Below, piece after piece: positions 1 to 8,527 of a DNA stretch of 64,000 bases (position 1 is its first letter; each line of letters opens with the position of its first letter). A program made the translations under genes and the position numbers. Where the stretch lies: NCBI GenBank assembly GCA_022771205.1, contig JALFCF010000006.1, forward strand, positions 62,001 to 126,000, read 5' to 3'. Source of the DNA: Mycoplasmatota bacterium (lineage in GTDB: Bacteria; Bacillota_I; Bacilli_A; RF39; UBA660). The notes under the pieces were generated by a model that made no database searches, was not told where the DNA came from, and worked only from the letters and a program-made list of their open reading frames with translations.

Positions 1-836
1 ACATAACCTTTCTTATTATAAGGACCAGCATATTTATAAAATGAAAAAACTTCACCAGGCATAATAATAGCCCCATCAATATAATTTAAAGCTACTTTCA
101 AATTAGTAGCACGAGAAATATATGGATTAAAATCCGTTTTAAAAGAAGAAACTTTTGTATCAACACTCCTATATTTATCATCATTAGAAGCCTTATAAGT
201 ATTTCCAACTAAAGAGATAGATGAAGAAAAATTCCTACTTTCAAGCGCTTGAGAAAGAATACGTAAAGACGCATCAACATCTAAAGAAAAGCCATCCATA
301 CCATCAATATAATGTAAATTTCTATTATCATCTACAGAAAAATAACCATCTTTTTTTTCTACGTCTACCTGTTTCTTCAAAAATACTAAAAATTTTCTTA
401 ATTTATTTTCATCATAAGAAAATGAGTATTGAAAATCATTTTTCTCTTGATCTATTAAATCATCATATAATTCTAAAAAGCCTAACGACTTTTGATACTG
501 AACAATTTGTTGAATAATAATATTCTTATCAATCATCAAACCTAAATCTTGGTAACTATAACTATATTCATGATTATTACATAATAAAGTAACATTTTCA
601 TTCAATATTTCATCAGAATATTTATCAATAATAGTATCCAAAGAGTCAAAAGATACATCAGAAATTAAATATTCACCTAAATAAGTATTAGGCAAAACTT
701 TTGAATAATAAGGACGTGCCACGACATAACGATACAAAAAAAGGCCAAAAACGACCACAATCAAAAAAACTAAAAGCAATAATATAATAACTTCTCTTTT
801 TGTCAACCAATACCCTATTTTCTTTTTTTCTTTCAT
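1..836 (-). CDS. VanW-family membrane-anchored protein, C-terminus beyond window edge
   Basis: Reading the minus strand from the ATG at 836 gives 278 uninterrupted codons that run off the window edge. A short basic N-terminus is followed by one membrane segment (about residues 15-36), then a long extracytoplasmic region. The last 40 visible residues carry the VanW signature: SRATNLKVALNYIDGA followed by the Pro-Gly-Glu-Val-Phe-Ser-Phe motif. This layout (TM anchor, middle domain, VanW domain) resembles B. subtilis YoaR-type proteins, which act at the cell surface; VanW's biochemical role is not settled. The gene sits just downstream of murE on the same strand but has its own promoter. The ribosome binding site is weak and an upstream in-frame stop limits the start to this ATG or a GTG two codons before it. 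Family call is fairly sure; function is not. Confidence 0.75.
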   Translation of the reverse strand, partial: MKEKKKIGYWLTKREVIILLLLVFLIVVVFGLFLYRYVVARPYYSKVLPNTYLGEYLISDVSFDSLDTIIDKYSDEILNENVTLLCNNHEYSYSYQDLGLMIDKNIIIQQIVQYQKSLGFLELYDDLIDQEKNDFQYSFSYDENKLRKFLVFLKKQVDVEKKDGYFSVDDNRNLHYIDGMDGFSLDVDASLRILSQALESRNFSSSISLVGNTYKASNDDKYRSVDTKVSSFKTDFNPYISRATNLKVALNYIDGAIIMPGEVFSFYKYAGPYNKKGY

Positions 837-865
837 ACTAACCACTCATACTCTTCATTATACAA

Positions 866-894
866 AGTATAGCAAAAACAAACTGAAAAGTAAA
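866..894 (-). promoter_or_regulatory. Promoter of the VanW-family gene
   Basis: On the minus strand there is a TTTACT -35 box, a 17-bp spacer and a TATACT -10 box preceded by TG plus one base (extended -10). It lies about 30 bp upstream of the start at 836. Sequence match only. Confidence 0.5.
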
Positions 895-897
895 TGA

Positions 898-921
898 AAA
901 GGAGTACTAATTAGTAACTCC
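898..921 (-). terminator. Weak intrinsic terminator of murE
   Basis: The end of murE folds into a bulged hairpin (GGAGT/ACTCC outer stem, ACTA/TAGT inner stem) followed by a short T run on the minus strand. The stop codon of murE lies inside the stem. Confidence 0.4.
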
Positions 922-2355
922 CTCTCTAATCTTTCTATTAGCAACGGCTTGATAGGCTTCTTCTTCATCATTAAAATAAATAGTTTCATCCTTTAACTTT
1001 TGATAAGTCTCATTCCCTTTTCCAAGAATCAATACCATATCCTTTTCATCAGCCATATCGATTGCTTTTTGAATAGCTTCCCGCCTATCAATTACAATTT
1101 CATAATTATGATATGTGGCCTTTACTGTTTTAACAATATCATTACAAATATCTTTAGGATCTTCACTTCTAGGATCTTCATAAGTAAATATAGCGTGTGT
1201 AGCATTTTTTACTACCACTTCACCCACTTGAGGCCTCTTGAGATAATCTCTCTCTCCTGCTTGACCAATCACAACAATACTACGGTTAATATCTAAGGTA
1301 TGTACAAAATTTAAAAGCTTAGTAATACCATTAGGTGTATGAGCATAATCAACCATAACATAATATGGAGTATCTGTATTTAATAAATCAAGTCTACCAC
1401 TAATTTTAATATTTTTAATACGCTCTATTGCTTTATGCATTGGAACCCCAACACAAAGTGCTGCTAAAAATCCAGCTGCTAAATTATAAACATTAAAATC
1501 GCCTAATAAAGGACTATCAATTTCAATAACTTCATCCCTATATTTGAAATGAATTAAAGTATGAGTTGGATAAACATGAAAATCCACAATTTGTAAATCA
1601 GCCTCACTATTAACTCCATAAGTAACAACTTTACCATTAGAAGCTTCTTTAACACGTTCATAATATGGATCATCCATATTTAAAATACAATATCCATCCT
1701 TTTTAGTTTGTTTAAATAATTGTAATTTACATTCTACATAATTCTCAAAAGTTCCATGAATATTCAAATGTTCCGAAGTAATATTAGTATAAACACTTAA
1801 ATCAAATGAAATAGTTTGAAGTCTATTTCTGAAAAAAGCTTCACTGCTAGCCTCCATAGCAACATACTTACAACCACAATCTAAAAACTCTTTAAAATAA
1901 GAATAAAGCAAATGAACATCCGGAGTTGTATTTGGATTATCACCAGTAAATTTAGCACAGCTTCTACCATTAGTACCAATATAACCACATAAATCGTTAC
2001 CAATTAAAGTTTGCATAATAGTTGCAGTAGAAGTTTTACCATCTGTACCAGTAATCCCTAAAACTTTTAATTTTTGATCAGGATAATCATAAAACTTTTG
2101 ACACAAATATGGAAGTTCACGATTAGTATCTGGCACTTTTACAACAGGCACTCCAACATTTCCAACATCACGAGAAACAATAACCGCACTAGCACCATGC
2201 TTTACTGCATCACCTATAAACTCATGACGATCTGCAGTAACACCCATAGTACATACAAATAAATCTCCTTCTTCACATTCTTTAGAATTAATTTTAATTG
2301 CTTTTATTACTACATCCTCAGAAACACCAGGATATAATTCACTAAGTTTTTTCAT
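907..2355 (-). CDS. murE: UDP-N-acetylmuramoyl-tripeptide ligase MurE
   Basis: Cytoplasmic Mur ligase that adds the third residue to the peptidoglycan stem peptide, using ATP. The ATP-binding loop GITGTDGKT, the central Mur ligase domain and the C-terminal substrate domain are all present in 482 residues, the normal length. The substrate loop reads EDPRSEDP: the Arg matches the DNPR loop of meso-diaminopimelate-adding enzymes and not the Lys-type loop, so a meso-DAP wall is inferred. The C-terminal GKGNETYQ motif matches the same class. Start chosen at 2355, because GGGTGAT lies six bases upstream; the longer frame would need a TTG without a ribosome binding site. A TATAAT at 2373-2378 is a possible -10. 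It is divergent from the arginase-family gene. Confidence 0.93.
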   Translation of the reverse strand: MKKLSELYPGVSEDVVIKAIKINSKECEEGDLFVCTMGVTADRHEFIGDAVKHGASAVIVSRDVGNVGVPVVKVPDTNRELPYLCQKFYDYPDQKLKVLGITGTDGKTSTATIMQTLIGNDLCGYIGTNGRSCAKFTGDNPNTTPDVHLLYSYFKEFLDCGCKYVAMEASSEAFFRNRLQTISFDLSVYTNITSEHLNIHGTFENYVECKLQLFKQTKKDGYCILNMDDPYYERVKEASNGKVVTYGVNSEADLQIVDFHVYPTHTLIHFKYRDEVIEIDSPLLGDFNVYNLAAGFLAALCVGVPMHKAIERIKNIKISGRLDLLNTDTPYYVMVDYAHTPNGITKLLNFVHTLDINRSIVVIGQAGERDYLKRPQVGEVVVKNATHAIFTYEDPRSEDPKDICNDIVKTVKATYHNYEIVIDRREAIQKAIDMADEKDMVLILGKGNETYQKLKDETIYFNDEEEAYQAVANRKIREGVTN

Positions 2356-2405
2356 ATCATCACCCAAAAGATATTATACAGTAAAGAAGTAGAAAAAAAA
2401 AGACT

Positions 2406-2434
2406 TTTACTTGCTATATTATAGTATTTATTCT
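2406..2434 (+). promoter_or_regulatory. Promoter of the arginase-family gene
   Basis: TTTACT and TATTCT boxes separated by 17 bp, ending 22 bp before the start codon. Sequence match only; the -10 box is weak. Confidence 0.4.
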
Positions 2435-2456
2435 AAAATGTAAGAGGGTGAAATTT

Positions 2457-3359
2457 ATGAAAACATTTATTGCAGGAGCTGGAAGCGATTTAGGTGTTCA
2501 CATTGACGGAGCACACCTAGGACCAGTTCAACTAATGAACGATTTAAAAGGATTTTATAAAGGAGAAAGTTTTTCTTTAATTCAAGATGAAAATATTATA
2601 AAAAGTAGAAATCTATCAGATTTAAGAAAAAATGATTATGAAATTGATAAATTTAACACCAAACTATATCAAAAAATTCTAGAAAAAGCAAAAGATGGAT
2701 ACTTTCCAATTACTATTGGTGGAGATCACTCTGTAGCTGTAGCAAGCGCACTAGCAAGTGCAAAAGTGCATGAAAATATTGGTATTATATGGTTTGATGC
2801 TCATACTGATTATAATACTTTTGATACTACAGTAACCGGAAACATTCATGGGCTACCACTAGCAGCTATTACAGGATATAAAAATGGAGAATTAAGATAC
2901 TTTCATGATGGCAACATCATCCAAACTTCTAAAGCAGTAGTAGTTGGTGCTAGAAGTATTGATGACCGGGAAAAAGACAATATTAAATATTCTGGAATCA
3001 CAGTATTTACAACAGAAGATATTAAAGAAAAAGGTATAGAAGCAGTTGTTGAAGAAGCTTTTAGAATTGCAGGAGATAGAACTAAAGGTATACACATAAG
3101 TTATGACTTAGACCTAATTGATCCAGAAATTGCACCTGGTGTATCAGTTCCAGAATTTGATGGTATTTCTGAAGAAGAAGCTATGAAAATAAATGAAATT
3201 GTTATGAAACATTTAGATCAAGTAGTATCATATGATTTAGTAGAATTTAATCCTTTAAGAGACGAGAATAGAAAAACCGAACAAATCGCTATCAATCTAT
3301 TAGCTCAAATCATTAGAGCTGCAGAAAACAAAGGAAAATTTAACAATAAAAAATACTAA
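2457..3359 (+). CDS. Arginase / agmatinase family (ureohydrolase)
   Basis: Manganese-dependent ureohydrolase of 300 residues. The metal-binding motifs are intact: GGDHS, DAHTD, and SYDLDLIDP followed by APGVSVPEFDGIS. The last segment looks closest to arginases of the RocF type, which cleave arginine to ornithine and urea, but agmatinase or formimidoylglutamase activity cannot be excluded by eye. The start at 2457 has GAGGGTGA at the right distance; the upstream GTG at 2448 lies within that ribosome binding site. It stands alone on the plus strand with its own promoter and terminator. An Orn/Lys/Arg decarboxylase-family gene at 54109 could use related substrates, but the two are far apart. 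Confidence 0.8.
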   Translation: MKTFIAGAGSDLGVHIDGAHLGPVQLMNDLKGFYKGESFSLIQDENIIKSRNLSDLRKNDYEIDKFNTKLYQKILEKAKDGYFPITIGGDHSVAVASALASAKVHENIGIIWFDAHTDYNTFDTTVTGNIHGLPLAAITGYKNGELRYFHDGNIIQTSKAVVVGARSIDDREKDNIKYSGITVFTTEDIKEKGIEAVVEEAFRIAGDRTKGIHISYDLDLIDPEIAPGVSVPEFDGISEEEAMKINEIVMKHLDQVVSYDLVEFNPLRDENRKTEQIAINLLAQIIRAAENKGKFNNKKY

Positions 3360-3360
3360 A

Positions 3361-3393
3361 AGAAGTGTAAGAATCAACTACACTTCTTTTTTT
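3361..3393 (+). terminator. Intrinsic terminator of the arginase-family gene
   Basis: A perfect 9-bp stem (AGAAGTGTA / TACACTTCT) with a 9-base loop, followed by a run of T, starts right after the stop codon. Confidence 0.85.
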
Positions 3394-3396
3394 ATC

Positions 3397-3428
3397 AAAA
3401 TAAAAAGTTCACAAAATTTGTGAGCTTT
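3397..3428 (-). terminator. Intrinsic terminator of ftsZ
   Basis: Minus-strand hairpin with stem AAAGCTCAC / GTGAACTTT (one wobble) and a following T-rich run, 2 bp after the ftsZ stop. It faces the arginase terminator, so the two convergent units are insulated. Confidence 0.75.
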
Positions 3429-3430
3429 TA

Positions 3431-4543
3431 TTAATAATTTCTATCTCTTAAGAATGGAGGTAAATCAAAATCCCCATCATCACCAGATGAATCATTAGAA
3501 TCTAACATCTCTGGTGCCTTTTCAATAGTTGCACTTCTTCTTGTAGGAGCTGCATTACTAAATACTGGTTCTTTTACTTCAGGTTGAGAAACCTTCTTGT
3601 CAAATCCAGTAGCAATAACAGTAACTATTACTTCATCAGATAAATTTTCATTAATAACTGAACCAAAAATAGTATTAATGTCAGTATTAGCAGCATTACG
3701 AACAACTTCCGCAGCTTGTTCTGCTTCAAACAACGTTAAGTTAACTCCACCTGTAATATTGATAATAGCATCAGTAGCTCCAGTAATTGGAGTTTCAAGA
3801 AGTGGAGAAGAAACAGCTTGTTTAGCAGCTTCAATTGCTCTATCTTCACCCATACCAATACCAATACCGATAATAGCATGACCACTCTTTTCCATTACTG
3901 CTTTAACATCAGCAAAATCCAAGTTAACAAGTCCAACAACTGCAATTAAATCTGAAATAGATTGAACTCCTCGACGAAGTACATTATCAACTTCTTTAAA
4001 TGCTTCCAACATTGGAGTCGTTTTATCAATAATTTCTCTTAATCTATCATTCGGAATAACAATTAAAGTATCTACGTGTTTCTTTAATTCATCTATTCCT
4101 TTCAATGCATTATCCATTCTTCTTTTACCCTCGAATGAGAATGGTTTAGTAACAATAGCAACAGTTAAAGCTCCTAATCCTTGTGCAATTTCTGCAACAA
4201 TAGGAGCAGCACCAGTACCAGTACCTCCACCCATTCCACAAGTGATAAATACCATATCAGCTCCAGCTAACGCATCTTCTATTTCTTTTTTAGATTCTAA
4301 AGCTGCTTCCTTACCAACTTCCGGCTTAGCACCAGCACCAAGTCCGTCTGTTAAAGATGCTCCAATTTGGATTTTAACATCAGCTTTAGAAGAATTTAAT
4401 ACTTGTAAATCTGTATTAGCAGCGATAAACTCAACACCTTTTACTCCTGACTCTACCATTCTATTTACAGCGTTTCCACCGCCACCACCTAAACCAATAA
4501 CCTTGATTTTAGCTAATTGATCTAATTCTAATCCACCTATCAT
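3431..4543 (-). CDS. ftsZ: Cell division protein FtsZ
   Basis: Tubulin-like GTPase that polymerises into the division ring. Near the N-terminus are the glycine-rich loop [15 protein letters not shown] and the tubulin signature GGGTGTGA (around residue 105). The T7 loop (VNLDFADV) that completes the neighbour's GTPase site is intact. A short linker leads to the C-terminal peptide [11 protein letters not shown], the binding site for FtsA and other ring proteins. The length of 370 residues is typical. A strong AAGGAGG precedes the ATG. It follows ftsA by 12 bp and is probably co-transcribed from the ftsA promoter, as in most Firmicutes. Confidence 0.97.
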   Translation of the reverse strand: MIGGLELDQLAKIKVIGLGGGGGNAVNRMVESGVKGVEFIAANTDLQVLNSSKADVKIQIGASLTDGLGAGAKPEVGKEAALESKKEIEDALAGADMVFITCGMGGGTGTGAAPIVAEIAQGLGALTVAIVTKPFSFEGKRRMDNALKGIDELKKHVDTLIVIPNDRLREIIDKTTPMLEAFKEVDNVLRRGVQSISDLIAVVGLVNLDFADVKAVMEKSGHAIIGIGIGMGEDRAIEAAKQAVSSPLLETPITGATDAIINITGGVNLTLFEAEQAAEVVRNAANTDINTIFGSVINENLSDEVIVTVIATGFDKKVSQPEVKEPVFSNAAPTRRSATIEKAPEMLDSNDSSGDDGDFDLPPFLRDRNY

Positions 4544-4555
4544 ACCTAGTCCTCC

Positions 4556-5785
4556 TTAGTTATCAAAAAAATGTCCAAATACTTTACTAATAATATTATC
4601 ATTATTTATCGTCTTATCGTCAGGAGACATCAACACTTGGACATCACTTTCTGATATCATACTGACATTCTTCCCCCGTAAAGACATCTTATCATCAAAA
4701 TACTGTACCGCGCCAATAACACTACTATATCGATTATGCCTTAGACCCATTGTACTAATATTACATACCTTAGCAGAAGCACCAAAACAAGACTCTACTA
4801 AATACTGAAACCCTGCTAACTCACTAAGGCCACCTGTTACTATTATATAACGTATTTCTCTATTTGTTAAGTTTTTTATCTCTTTTTTAGCCAAATTTAA
4901 AATTTCTTCTAACCTAGCTTCTACAACCTTAGAAATTCCTACTTGAGAAATCTCTTTTTTTTCTTCGCCAATAGGAATAGTAACAGTATCATTACTATCG
5001 GCATAAACCTGCATACTAACAGCGAATTGTTCTTTCAACCGTCTAGAATCCTCTTCTTTAATCTTAAAAATATAAGTAATATCCCGATCAACATTATGAC
5101 TACCAATAGGAATCATAGCATTTTTTATTTGAATTCCCTTATTAAAGACTGAAACATTAGTTGAATCTTCGCCTATATTGATAATAGCACCAACTTCATT
5201 TTGTAAACGATTATTTCTAACAGTGTAATAATCTCCTGTTGAAGTAAACGCTACATCAATAGCTTCTAACCCACTAAGTCTTAAGACCTCTAAAATTCTA
5301 TATAACGGTTCTTTAGGAAGTGTAGAAACTACTAACTTAGTTTCTAAAAGACTACCATTTTTATCTTTAGGATCTTTAATATTCTCCTCTCCATCTACAG
5401 TAAAATTAATAGGAATAGCAGTAACTAACTCCTCTTCTTCTCTAATTTTCCCAACCAAAGCATCTTTAACTACTCTATTAACATCTTCGCCAGTAACTCT
5501 ATCAAGTATTTCAACAGATCCCACTGCAATATCAAAAGAGCATCCGTTAGGAGGCACAACTGCAATTACTTTTACAATTTTTATTCCTAACATATCATTA
5601 GCTTTTTTTAGTGCCAATCTAACACTAGATACACATTTTTTTATATCTAAAACTTGTCCTTTAGAAATACCATCACTCGGACTATGTACAGACGCTAAAA
5701 CATGAAACTTATCGTGAAGTTTTTCTAATACAACAATCTTAATACTATCAGTACCTAATTCAATACCCGTATATACTTGACTCAT
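4556..5785 (-). CDS. ftsA: Cell division protein FtsA
   Basis: Actin-like ATPase that tethers FtsZ to the membrane. The three actin-fold motifs are visible: IELGTDSIKIVV (phosphate 1), IINIGEDSTNVSVF (phosphate 2) and IIVTGGLSELAGFQ (adenosine). The last 15 residues (ISKVFGHFFDN end) form an amphipathic membrane-targeting helix. The start was set at 5785 (MSQVY), giving 409 residues, because GGAG lies eight bases upstream; the longer frame to 5839 would begin with an unrelated hydrophobic stretch and overlap the promoter. It forms an operon with ftsZ. Confidence 0.94.
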   Translation of the reverse strand: MSQVYTGIELGTDSIKIVVLEKLHDKFHVLASVHSPSDGISKGQVLDIKKCVSSVRLALKKANDMLGIKIVKVIAVVPPNGCSFDIAVGSVEILDRVTGEDVNRVVKDALVGKIREEEELVTAIPINFTVDGEENIKDPKDKNGSLLETKLVVSTLPKEPLYRILEVLRLSGLEAIDVAFTSTGDYYTVRNNRLQNEVGAIINIGEDSTNVSVFNKGIQIKNAMIPIGSHNVDRDITYIFKIKEEDSRRLKEQFAVSMQVYADSNDTVTIPIGEEKKEISQVGISKVVEARLEEILNLAKKEIKNLTNREIRYIIVTGGLSELAGFQYLVESCFGASAKVCNISTMGLRHNRYSSVIGAVQYFDDKMSLRGKNVSMISESDVQVLMSPDDKTINNDNIISKVFGHFFDN

Positions 5786-5810
5786 GTAAGCATCTCCTAT
5801 CCTAGAAATA

Positions 5811-5839
5811 ATTATACTATAAAAGAAAAAAAACTCCAA
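5811..5839 (-). promoter_or_regulatory. ftsA-ftsZ promoter
   Basis: Minus-strand TTGGAG, 17 bp, TATAAT, ending about 25 bp before the ftsA start. The -35 box lies in the loop and 3' arm of the hairpin that ends the upstream membrane-protein gene. Confidence 0.55.
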
Positions 5840-5846
5840 GAGTTTT
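5826..5846 (-). terminator. Terminator after the membrane-protein trio
   Basis: Minus-strand hairpin AAAACTC-TTG-GAGTTTT followed by a run of T. It separates the membrane-protein block from ftsA-ftsZ. Confidence 0.65.
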
Positions 5847-5853
5847 AATAGAA

Positions 5854-7179
5854 TTAATTTTTATAATAAACATCAAACTCTCGCCAAGAATCCACTTTTG
5901 TATAATGCTGGATAACATAATTCACAATAATCTTATCGAATTGATTATATGAAGATAAATCATGATAAGAAGTCATATCCACCAAAATATAAATATCTTT
6001 CATATTTTTAATCTTCTCAATCATTTCATAACTTCCACGATACCCATAATTACCATACATTAAAATATTAAAATAAGTAATAGGATTATCACGACTAATA
6101 TCATATTGTATTGAGCCATAAGATAATATTAATTTTTTCGGATACTTATCAAAGAAGTTAAAAGTTGCTAATGACTTTTGATAATCATAATTAGAACTTA
6201 ACGTATACTGAAATTTTGGAATTCTAGTAGAAAAAACTGGTTTTAATAAATAACTTAAATAACAAAAAAGAAAAATACTAACCACAATCGCCAAAGTAAG
6301 TGCTAGTCGACCAAAATAATCTTCATGTTTTGTAATTAACGGCAACGATTGAAGTACAAAACAAAAAACATAAAGAGAAAAATGATGAAAATCAAATAAA
6401 GGAATAACAAAACTAATTCCCATCAATAGATAATAATTTTTAATATCTTTTTTTCTTTTACAAAGAATATAAAATTGGATACAAAATAAAACTATACTAA
6501 AAACTAAATAAAAAGAAAAATTAAATCCATTCTTTGAAGAAAAATCAAACAAACCGAAAAAACACAAATCAAAAAAAGGATATAAAGCATGCTGTAACAA
6601 TAAATAAATCAAAAAAATAATACAAGGAAAGAAAACACCAATTACTCTTTTAAAAACCTTACGAATATCTCTATAATAAAAAAGAACTGTCGGTAAAAAA
6701 AGCATTATCCCTACTGTTTGTTTACTTAAAATAGCACATCCTATAACAAAGCCAATAAGATAATCTTTTGTAGAAAACTTTTCCTCCAAATAGATTAATA
6801 AAACTAGCCAAAACAAAGCAAAAAAGTTATAAGTTGCATTAAAAGCAAAAAAAGCAAATAAACATCCTATCAACAAAGCAATATAACTTTTTTTGCCATA
6901 AATTTCATACAACAAACAAAAAACAATTGTTAAAAGTATACTCTGTTCTATTGCAAACACTAAATAATTATCCCAAAACAGTAACCCTAACGACATAAAA
7001 AAAGGATAAAGTGGTGTAGAAACCATATTAAAATCAAGATAAGGTATCTCTCCCATTGCAATAGCATGACTAAACATATAATTATTAATAGAATCACCAT
7101 AAATATTAGCAAAACTAAAAAACTCTACAATACAAAACATAAATAAAAAAATAAAAATATAACGTAAGATTCTTTTCAT
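5854..7179 (-). CDS. GT-C-like polytopic membrane protein, copy 1 of 3
   Basis: Integral membrane protein of 441 residues with about ten hydrophobic segments and a small C-terminal domain outside the last helix. After the first membrane segment comes a loop with GDSINNY and then GEIPYLDFNMVSTPLYP, the kind of loop found in GT-C glycosyltransferases (ArnT/GT39-like), where an acidic residue is catalytic. It is a clear paralogue of the two genes upstream: all three share the G-x-IPY-x-D-[FY]-N loop, a K-Q/H-[TS]-[VL]-GI segment near residue 165 and an NYG(N)-type motif near the C-terminus. The start was chosen at 7179, where GAGGAGT sits six bases upstream and overlaps the stop of copy 2. A role in moving a lipid-linked sugar to a surface polymer is inferred only. 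Confidence 0.6.
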   Translation of the reverse strand: MKRILRYIFIFLFMFCIVEFFSFANIYGDSINNYMFSHAIAMGEIPYLDFNMVSTPLYPFFMSLGLLFWDNYLVFAIEQSILLTIVFCLLYEIYGKKSYIALLIGCLFAFFAFNATYNFFALFWLVLLIYLEEKFSTKDYLIGFVIGCAILSKQTVGIMLFLPTVLFYYRDIRKVFKRVIGVFFPCIIFLIYLLLQHALYPFFDLCFFGLFDFSSKNGFNFSFYLVFSIVLFCIQFYILCKRKKDIKNYYLLMGISFVIPLFDFHHFSLYVFCFVLQSLPLITKHEDYFGRLALTLAIVVSIFLFCYLSYLLKPVFSTRIPKFQYTLSSNYDYQKSLATFNFFDKYPKKLILSYGSIQYDISRDNPITYFNILMYGNYGYRGSYEMIEKIKNMKDIYILVDMTSYHDLSSYNQFDKIIVNYVIQHYTKVDSWREFDVYYKN

Positions 7180-7183
7180 AATT

Positions 7184-8518
7184 TTACTCCTCATCAAAAA
7201 TATACACATCATAAAAATCAATACTATCCACTTTAGTACCTTTTTCTATAATATATTTTAATAGTTGTTGATCAGTTTGATTACCAAAATTATACTCACT
7301 AACATCAACAATAAATAAAGTGTTTTTCATGTCTTTAACTTGTTTCAGCAACCAATCACTTCCATGATACCCCAAGTTTCCATGATTAATCAAATCAAAA
7401 TAACCACAATTTTCATCCTGAATAATTTTAAAATAATAAGCATCTGGTACCACATACATAATATTTTTATCCTGATGTTTTAAAACATAATTCAATACTT
7501 TTTGAGTAAACCGATAACTACTAGGTTTTATATAACGATATTCAAAATGATTTAAGTCATTAGGATAATTTTTTATATCAAATTGATTAAACTTTGCCAT
7601 CAAGCCTCCTAAAAGCAAAACAGAAATAAGACTAAAAGCACCATAGTGTAAATATGTTTTTCGAATTTTAGACACCACAAAAAATAAAAATGCAAAAAAC
7701 GCTACAGAAAAATGATATAAATCTATAATAGGAATAACAATACTATAAAAACATAAAATATAATAATTTAATATATTAGATTTATCTTTTTTTATAAAAT
7801 ATACAGTAACTATCAATATAATAATAAATAATATTCCAAAAATGTTAAATATTTTTTGATTACCAGTAAAATCTAATAATCCTAAAATACATAAATTAAC
7901 AAACTTTAAAAAGCTTTTACTAAACAATAGATAAATAATAAAGATAAAAATCGGAAATAAAAAACCTAATAAACGTCTTAAAAAAATTTTTTTATTCTTC
8001 CAAAAAATGATAATAGTAGGAAAAAACAAAAATATTCCAACAGTCTGCTTTGTTAAAAATGAAACTCCCAAAAGAATACCTATTAGATAATGAATAAAGT
8101 TACTTTTCTCTTTAACATAATTTTTTTCTAAATAAATCAAAACAATTAATATAATTAATAAAAAAAGGCTATAATTAGGAGCTGAAATATTAACCGGAAA
8201 GAAAAGGAAGAAAAAGAATATCCACATTTTATTATCATACATCTTCTCCAACAATATTAACCCAGCGGTTAAAATAATAGCATTAACTATATGAAAAACA
8301 ATCATACTAGATCCAAAAGCATAAAAAAATAAAGACATAAAAAATGGATAAAATGGTGTAATAACCATATTAAAATCTAAATACGGAATTAGCCCACAAT
8401 ATAAATTATTTGCAAAACCATAATTCCAAACCTCATCTAAATTAAGTGGTGAACATAACAGATTAAAAACTAATATGATTAAAAAAACAACACTAAATTT
8501 TATAACTTTCTTGACCAT
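7184..8518 (-). CDS. GT-C-like polytopic membrane protein, copy 2 of 3
   Basis: Membrane protein of 444 residues, paralogous to its neighbours. The first extracytoplasmic loop reads NLDEVWNYGF followed by LIPYLDFNMVITPFYP; the Asp-Glu pair is in the position of the catalytic acidic residues of GT-C enzymes. About ten membrane segments follow, with KQTVGIFLFFPT in the middle as in copy 1. The C-terminal part contains GYFDLINHGNLGYHGSDW, matching the equivalent region of the other two. GGGGAT precedes the ATG. It is 9 bp from copy 3 and 4 bp from copy 1, so all three should be translated from one transcript. Glycosyltransferase activity is inferred from the loop pattern. Confidence 0.6.
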   Translation of the reverse strand: MVKKVIKFSVVFLIILVFNLLCSPLNLDEVWNYGFANNLYCGLIPYLDFNMVITPFYPFFMSLFFYAFGSSMIVFHIVNAIILTAGLILLEKMYDNKMWIFFFFLFFPVNISAPNYSLFLLIILIVLIYLEKNYVKEKSNFIHYLIGILLGVSFLTKQTVGIFLFFPTIIIFWKNKKIFLRRLLGFLFPIFIFIIYLLFSKSFLKFVNLCILGLLDFTGNQKIFNIFGILFIIILIVTVYFIKKDKSNILNYYILCFYSIVIPIIDLYHFSVAFFAFLFFVVSKIRKTYLHYGAFSLISVLLLGGLMAKFNQFDIKNYPNDLNHFEYRYIKPSSYRFTQKVLNYVLKHQDKNIMYVVPDAYYFKIIQDENCGYFDLINHGNLGYHGSDWLLKQVKDMKNTLFIVDVSEYNFGNQTDQQLLKYIIEKGTKVDSIDFYDVYIFDEE

Positions 8519-8527
8519 ATAATCCCC

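Noticed and set aside
221-517. Plus-strand ORF of 98 codons at the left edge
   Set aside because: It is a shadow of the VanW-family gene on the minus strand, which has better codon use, a membrane segment and a family motif.
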